Source of the DNA: Streptomyces sp. NBC_01471
GTDB lineage: Bacteria; Actinomycetota; Actinomycetes; Streptomycetales; Streptomycetaceae
Reading direction: 5' to 3'
Assembly: GCF_041438865.1 (NCBI RefSeq)
Contig: NZ_CP109450.1
Location: 868,001 to 932,000 of the forward strand
DNA length: 64,000 nucleotides
The stretch's first letter is position 1, and every line of letters begins with the position of its first letter. Positions 59,911-64,000 of the stretch are shown one piece after another. Both the position numbers and the translations under genes were made by a program. A model generated the notes under the pieces. That model worked only from the letters and a program-made list of their open reading frames with translations, ran no database searches and had not been told where the DNA came from.

Positions 59911-60714
59911 ATGAAATCGACGATCGGAACCATGGCGGAACAGCTCTGCGGCGTTCCCGGCATCAGGGCGGTGGCCCTCGGCGGCAGTCGGGCGCGGGGC
60001 GCCGAACGGCCCGGCTCCGACTGGGATCTCGGCCTCTACTACCGCGGCAGCCCGGACACGGCGGCGCTCGCCGCGCTCGCCGCCACGCTGGCGGACCGGC
60101 CGGTCGACGTGGCGGGCCCCGGCGGCTGGGGCCCCTGGGTCGACGGCGGCGCCTGGCTCACCGTCGGCGGGGTGGCGGTGGACTGGATCCTGCGCGATCT
60201 CGACCGGGTGGAGCGGGTCTGGTCGCAGTGCCGCGAGGGCCGCTACGAGGTGGGCGTCCAGCCGGGGCATCCGCTCGGCTTCTGGTCGCCCGCCTATCCG
60301 GGGGAGGTCGCGCTCTGCCAGGTACTCGCCGATCCCTCGGGGGAGTTGACGGCACTGCGTGAGGAGACGCGCCGCTACCCGGAACCGCTCCGCGCCGCAC
60401 TGGCGGAAGCCGCCTGGGAGGCGGACTTCTCGGTGGCCGCCGCCGGTAAGTCGGCGGCCGGCGGGGACACCTTGCACGTCTCGCTCTGCCTCTCCCGGGC
60501 CTTCGGCGTCCTGGCCCAGTCGCTGCACGCCCACCACCGGGTGTGGTGCGTCAACGAGAAGGGTGCGCTGGCGGCGGCCGCCGCGCTGCCGGGGGCTCCG
60601 GACCGCTTCGCCGAGCGGGCGGCGTCGGCGCTCCGCGCACTGGACGCGGCAGCCGTGGAAGCGGCGGCCGCCCTGGTGGCGGAGGTACGGGCGGTGCTCG
60701 GCTCCGGCGGCTGA
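59911..60714 (+). CDS. nucleotidyltransferase-domain protein
   Basis: 267 residues from ATG 59911. MNT/NTP-transferase domain: IRAVALGGSRARGAERPGSDWDLGLYY (G-S-x9-D-x-D with both Asp), then TADVAGPGG-like DRPVDVAGPG and a C-terminal helical region (FSVAAAGKSAAGGDTLHVSLCLSRAF). Members add nucleotides to antibiotics, proteins or small molecules, or act as toxin partners; no antitoxin-like gene is adjacent. No ribosome site; a TAGCGT hexamer eight bases before the ATG suggests a leaderless transcript. Confidence 0.82.
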   Translation: MKSTIGTMAEQLCGVPGIRAVALGGSRARGAERPGSDWDLGLYYRGSPDTAALAALAATLADRPVDVAGPGGWGPWVDGGAWLTVGGVAVDWILRDLDRVERVWSQCREGRYEVGVQPGHPLGFWSPAYPGEVALCQVLADPSGELTALREETRRYPEPLRAALAEAAWEADFSVAAAGKSAAGGDTLHVSLCLSRAFGVLAQSLHAHHRVWCVNEKGALAAAAALPGAPDRFAERAASALRALDAAAVEAAAALVAEVRAVLGSGG

Positions 60715-60759
60715 GGCCGGACGGCGGGAGCGGGGCGCCGTCAGTCGCCACCGGCTGCT

Positions 60760-60951
60760 GTGTCCGGGCGACAGCCCTGGCCGCGGCGGACCGCGGGGCG
60801 GGCGGTCACGGTCGTGGCGGACGACTGTGCGGGCGCCGACGACCGCGGTCACGGCGACGCCCTGCGTCTCATCGGCCTGCTCCCGCCCCTGGTCGAGGTG
60901 TGCGAGACGCACTCCCTGACCGGGGCCGGAGGGGCGGCCCGGCGGCGGTGA
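60760..60951 (+). CDS. doubtful short open frame
   Basis: 63-residue frame with high G/C third positions (AVTVVADDCAGADD..., LRLIGLLPPLVEVCET) but no recognisable domain and no strong ribosome site. Lies in the 246-bp gap between the nucleotidyltransferase and the inositol-phosphatase-like gene. It may be a remnant or chance; included so the gap is accounted for. Confidence 0.2.
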   Translation: MSGRQPWPRRTAGRAVTVVADDCAGADDRGHGDALRLIGLLPPLVEVCETHSLTGAGGAARRR

Positions 60952-60960
60952 GCCCGCGTG

Positions 60961-61797
60961 TCAGGCTTCCGCCGCCAGCAGCTGGTGCACCCGGCGGGCG
61001 GTGGCCGCGTCCCGGGCGGCCGTGAACGGCAGTGCGTTGCCTCCCGTCACGCGGAACGGCTCGCCCGTGAGCGTCAGATGGGCGCCGCCCGCCTCCTCCA
61101 CGAGCAGCAGACCGGCGGCGTGGTCCCAGGCCAGTTCCCAGTTGAACGCCACGGCGTCGAGGGTCCCCCGGGCGACGGCCAGATACTCCAGGCCCGCTGA
61201 GCCGCACGGCCTGGTGCGGACGCCTTCGGTGCGGAGGGCGAGCAGCGACTTCTTCTGCTCGGGTGTGGTGAAGTCCGGGTGCGAGGTGGCCACCCGGAGT
61301 TCCGCGCCGGGCGCGGGTGAGCCCGCCACGAGCGGTTCGCCGTTGAGCCGGGCGCCACCGCCCCGTACGGCCACGGCCATCTCGTCCAGCGCCGCCGCGT
61401 AGGTCCAGGAGGCGAGGAGTTCACCGCGGTGGACGAGGGCCACGAGAGTGCAGAAGCCCGGTTCGCCGCGCACGAACTGGCGGGTGCCGTCGACCGGGTC
61501 GACGATCCAGACGGGTGCGTCGCCGTGTATCGCCCCGTACGAAGCGGGGTCGGCGGCGACGGCCTCCTCACCGACCACCACCGAGCCCGGCAGCAGCGCG
61601 GTGAGGGCGGCCGTGAGGTGCTCCTCGGCGCCGCGGTCGGCCACCGTCACCAGGTCGTGCGGACCGCTCTTCTCAGCGATCTCGTGTGCGGCGAGCTGCC
61701 GGAAGCGCGGCAGGATCTCGGCGGCGGCCGCTTCGCGGACCGCCGCGTCGACCTCGGTCAAATCCCTGGTCAGAAGGTGTTCGGTCATGCCCCCCAT
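60961..61797 (-). CDS. inositol-monophosphatase-family phosphatase
   Basis: 278 residues if the first ATG (61797) is used; the ATG nine bases later (61788) is equally possible. All metal motifs are present: GEEAVAADP (Glu), WIVDPVDGTRQFVRG (DPxDGT), and the second Asp in WELAWDHAAGLLLVEEAGG. Family members hydrolyse inositol monophosphates, histidinol phosphate, PAP (CysQ) or fructose-bisphosphates. Substrate not determinable here. Confidence 0.9.
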   Translation of the reverse strand: MGGMTEHLLTRDLTEVDAAVREAAAAEILPRFRQLAAHEIAEKSGPHDLVTVADRGAEEHLTAALTALLPGSVVVGEEAVAADPASYGAIHGDAPVWIVDPVDGTRQFVRGEPGFCTLVALVHRGELLASWTYAAALDEMAVAVRGGGARLNGEPLVAGSPAPGAELRVATSHPDFTTPEQKKSLLALRTEGVRTRPCGSAGLEYLAVARGTLDAVAFNWELAWDHAAGLLLVEEAGGAHLTLTGEPFRVTGGNALPFTAARDAATARRVHQLLAAEA

Positions 61798-61830
61798 CTC
61801 AGCACACCCCAGTGACAGCCCCGTACCGGT

Positions 61831-63633
61831 TCAGCGGCCCACGGCGTAACCCTGCATGCCGCGCGGGTTCGCGGCCGCGCTCAGCACCCCGGTCTCCGGG
61901 TCGCGGGCGACCGCGCACAGCCTGCCCTCCGACCAGGCGCCGCCGACGGTGACGTCGTGCCCGCGGTGGCGCAGCTCCGCGATGATGCCCTCTCCCATCC
62001 GCGACTCGACGGTGACACTGCCGGGCCGCATCGCACGCGGGTAGAAGGAGCTGGGGAAGGAGTCGTTGTGCCAGTTCGGGGCGTCGATCGCGCCCTGGAG
62101 GTCCAGTCCTCCGCGCACGGGAGCGGTCAGTGCGACCGCGAGGAAGAAGTGCAGCTGCCACTGGTCCTGCTGGTCGCCGCCCGGTGTTCCGAAGGCGAGT
62201 ACCGGTACGCCGTCGCGCAGGGCGAGCGAGGGGGTGAGGGTCGTACGCGGACGGCAGCCCGGGGTGAGTGTGTTCGGCAGCCCCTCGTCCAGCCAGGCCA
62301 TCTGGAGCCGGGTGCCGAGCGGGAAGCCCAGCTCCGGCACCACCGGGTTGGACTGGAGCCAGCCGCCGCTCGGGGTCGCGGAGATCATGTTGCCCCAGCG
62401 GTCGACGATGTCGAGGTGGCAGGTGTCACCGCGGGTGGCGCCGTCCTTGGCGACGGTCGGCTCGCCCGCACCGGCGGCGGGGACCCCCAGGGCGTCGAAT
62501 CCGGGCCTGCCCGCGGCCACGGCGGTGGCCTGCCCGCTGAGCCGGGGCGCGCGGCCGCCGGGGCTGCCGGGGCGCAGTTCGTGCGAGGCCTCGGCGGTGA
62601 TCAGGGCGCGGCGCTCCGCGTTGTACGGCTCGGAGAGGAGGGTGCCGAGCGGTACGTCGTCGGCGTCGCCGTACCAGGCCTCCCGGTCGGCCATCGCCAG
62701 CTTGCAGCCCTCGACGAGCAGGTGGACGTAGTCGGCGGATCCGTACCGGGGAAGCTCGTCGGGGAGGAGGGCGAGCTGCTGGAGGAGGGCCGGCCCCTGG
62801 CTCCAGCCGCCCGCCTTGCAGAGGGTCCAGCCGTTCCAGTCGTACGTCGCGGGCTCCTCGTAGGCCGCCGACCAGCCGGCGAGGTCGGCGGCGGTGAGCG
62901 TGCCGGTGTGACGGGCTCCGCTGGTGTCCCTGGTGGGGCGCCGCGACTGGCGCACCAGCGCCTCGGCGACGAAGCCCTCGCGCCAGACCGCGCGGGCGGC
63001 GTCGATCTGAGCGGCGCGGTCCTGCGCACCGTCGGTGGCCTCGGCTATCAGCCGGCGCCAGGTCGCGGCGAGTGCGGGGTTGCGGAACAGCTCGCCGGGC
63101 GCGGGCGGCCTGCCGCCGGGGAGGTACACATCGGCGGAGGACCGCCACTCGGTCTCGAAGAGCTCCCGTACGGTCTCGACGGTCTGGCCGACGCGCTCGA
63201 CGGGCGCGTGACCGTCCTCGGCATAGCCGATGGCGTACTTCAGGACGTCGGCGAGGGACTTGGTGCCGTGGTCGCGGAGCAGCAGCATCCAGGCGTCGAA
63301 GGCGCCGGGCACCGCGGCGGCCAGCGGTCCGGTGCCGGGGACCAGGTCGAGGCCGAGCGAGCGGTAGTGCGCGACGGACGCGCCCGCGGGCGCGGGGCCC
63401 TGCCCGCAGAGCACCCGCACTTCGCCGCCGGCCGGGGCGATGATCGCGGGCACCTCGCCGGCCGGGCCGTTGAGGTGCGGCTCGACGACGTGCAGGACGA
63501 AGCCGGCGGCGACGGCGGCGTCGTAGGCGTTCCCGCCGTCCTCCAGAACGGCCATCGCGGACTGCGAAGCGAGCCAGTGGGTGGACGACACCATGCCGAA
63601 GGTGCCCTGCAGGGTCGGCCGGGTGGTGAACAT
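61831..63633 (-). CDS. gamma-glutamyltransferase-family Ntn hydrolase
   Basis: 600 residues from ATG 63633 (AAGGGGA seven bases upstream). N-terminal MVSSTHWLASQSAM with AVLEDGGNAYDAAVAAGFVL, the autoprocessing/catalytic Thr in GDTCHLDIVDRWGN, then PSGGWLQS and TLTPSLAL. Cleaves the gamma-glutamyl bond of glutathione-like or other acylated peptides. It has no signal peptide (begins MFTTRPTLQGTFG), so it is probably cytosolic, unlike classical periplasmic/secreted GGT. Its own promoter lies in the region 63634-64000. Confidence 0.92.
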   Translation of the reverse strand: MFTTRPTLQGTFGMVSSTHWLASQSAMAVLEDGGNAYDAAVAAGFVLHVVEPHLNGPAGEVPAIIAPAGGEVRVLCGQGPAPAGASVAHYRSLGLDLVPGTGPLAAAVPGAFDAWMLLLRDHGTKSLADVLKYAIGYAEDGHAPVERVGQTVETVRELFETEWRSSADVYLPGGRPPAPGELFRNPALAATWRRLIAEATDGAQDRAAQIDAARAVWREGFVAEALVRQSRRPTRDTSGARHTGTLTAADLAGWSAAYEEPATYDWNGWTLCKAGGWSQGPALLQQLALLPDELPRYGSADYVHLLVEGCKLAMADREAWYGDADDVPLGTLLSEPYNAERRALITAEASHELRPGSPGGRAPRLSGQATAVAAGRPGFDALGVPAAGAGEPTVAKDGATRGDTCHLDIVDRWGNMISATPSGGWLQSNPVVPELGFPLGTRLQMAWLDEGLPNTLTPGCRPRTTLTPSLALRDGVPVLAFGTPGGDQQDQWQLHFFLAVALTAPVRGGLDLQGAIDAPNWHNDSFPSSFYPRAMRPGSVTVESRMGEGIIAELRHRGHDVTVGGAWSEGRLCAVARDPETGVLSAAANPRGMQGYAVGR

Positions 63634-64000
63634 CGCTCGTCCCCTTGCTGGTTGTGTGTCGACGCGGACCGATCACCACTGACGACCGGTCCCGGGGAGA
63701 GTCCGGGAGGTCGTCCCTGCCGGCTCGGCCGCCTGATCTCCGAGCAGATTATCGACCGGCCGTGGGCCTTGGCGACCCCTCCCGGCTGAAGGGCGAGCGG
63801 TGGCCGAGGGGGGTGGTGAGTGATGTGTGCACCAGCCGCCCGGGACAGCCGGACCCGGCAACGCGGCTTGCACGCGAGGTCCGTGGCCGGAAGACGAGCG
63901 GCACTGGTCCACCCCCGGAGCCACGACCGGCCGCACGGTCGGGGGGGCGATGGCCGTCGGCGTTCCCGCTCGTTGAAGTGCACGATCTGTCAAGGAAGTT
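63634..64000. other. 367-bp non-coding right edge
   Basis: No convincing gene in either direction. A GATAAT on the minus strand (63748-63753) is the best -10-like motif upstream of the gamma-glutamyltransferase-like gene, with no clear -35. Short open frames here lack ribosome sites and family resemblance. Confidence 0.5.

Noticed and set aside
63673..63993. 106-codon minus-strand frame at the right edge
   Set aside because: Pro/Thr/Arg-rich low-complexity translation, no ribosome site, no domain.

Overview
The window is chromosomal DNA from a high-GC actinomycete, almost certainly a Streptomyces. Coding regions are about 70% GC with strong G/C preference at third codon positions, GTG and TTG starts are common, and the families present are typical of streptomycetes. 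These include SpoIIE-type PP2C phosphatases, Rv2578c-type radical SAM, a double-domain 3-hydroxyacyl-CoA dehydrogenase, and ccr-meaA-lyase-MaoC-dehydrogenase followed by psd-pssA. I see no transposase, integrase, tRNA, rRNA, CRISPR array or plasmid function. All gene functions come from reading the sequence; no database search was run.

Layout. 1-3045 is a signalling operon: REC-PP2C phosphatase (cut by the window edge), CHASE3 histidine kinase, and a Rcp1-like response regulator. 3065-5517 holds a small unknown gene, a succinate-semialdehyde-type dehydrogenase and a divergent MarR. 5723-11748 holds a Tat-secreted phospholipase C, a holin-like/phosphodiesterase fusion, a 34-codon zinc-ribbon gene, an UlaG-like metallo-hydrolase and DedA. 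11930-16027 is an overlapping operon of secreted alpha/beta hydrolase, acyltransferase-3, a histidine kinase with an apparent 1-bp deletion, and a NarL-type regulator. 16113-21235 holds a NAPE-PLD-like hydrolase, a lysine-free aminotransferase-fold protein, a PAP2-lipid kinase fusion and a CDF transporter. 21426-28086 holds an animal-type transketolase, a methyltransferase, a VOC protein, a DUF5107/TPR protein, a DUF6204-like protein and a GNAT.

28116-33327 is a polycistron of four different peptidases (M55, M20, S9, S66) with the GNAT directly downstream. 33623-42397 holds an orphan MASE1 membrane protein, a methyltransferase, a PAS/GAF/PP2C/ATPase phosphatase, a DHA2 exporter with three beta-sandwich repeats at its C-terminus, an SRPBCC protein, and a radical SAM gene under a LexA-type box. 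43390-54317 is a central-carbon and lipid block: 3-hydroxyacyl-CoA dehydrogenase, TetR, crotonyl-CoA carboxylase/reductase, ethylmalonyl-CoA mutase, beta-methylmalyl-CoA lyase, mesaconyl-CoA hydratase, methylsuccinyl-CoA dehydrogenase, then phosphatidylserine decarboxylase and synthase. 54420-63633 holds MarR, glycerate kinase, Ogt, an Ada-AlkA fusion, a flavoprotein, a nucleotidyltransferase, an inositol-monophosphatase-like enzyme and a gamma-glutamyltransferase-like enzyme.

How the genes fit together. Most of the ethylmalonyl-CoA pathway is present and probably controlled by the adjacent TetR through an inverted repeat lying between the -35 and -10 of the ccr promoter. Phospholipid-active enzymes recur across the window (PLC, PAP2-kinase, NAPE-PLD-like, DedA, Psd, PssA). 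The least familiar structures are: the peptidase polycistron next to an acetyltransferase, which recalls microcin-C-type peptide-nucleotide detoxification; an aminotransferase homologue with no lysine at all; and three genes whose stop codon lies inside a short tandem repeat, two of which put TGA in all three reading frames.
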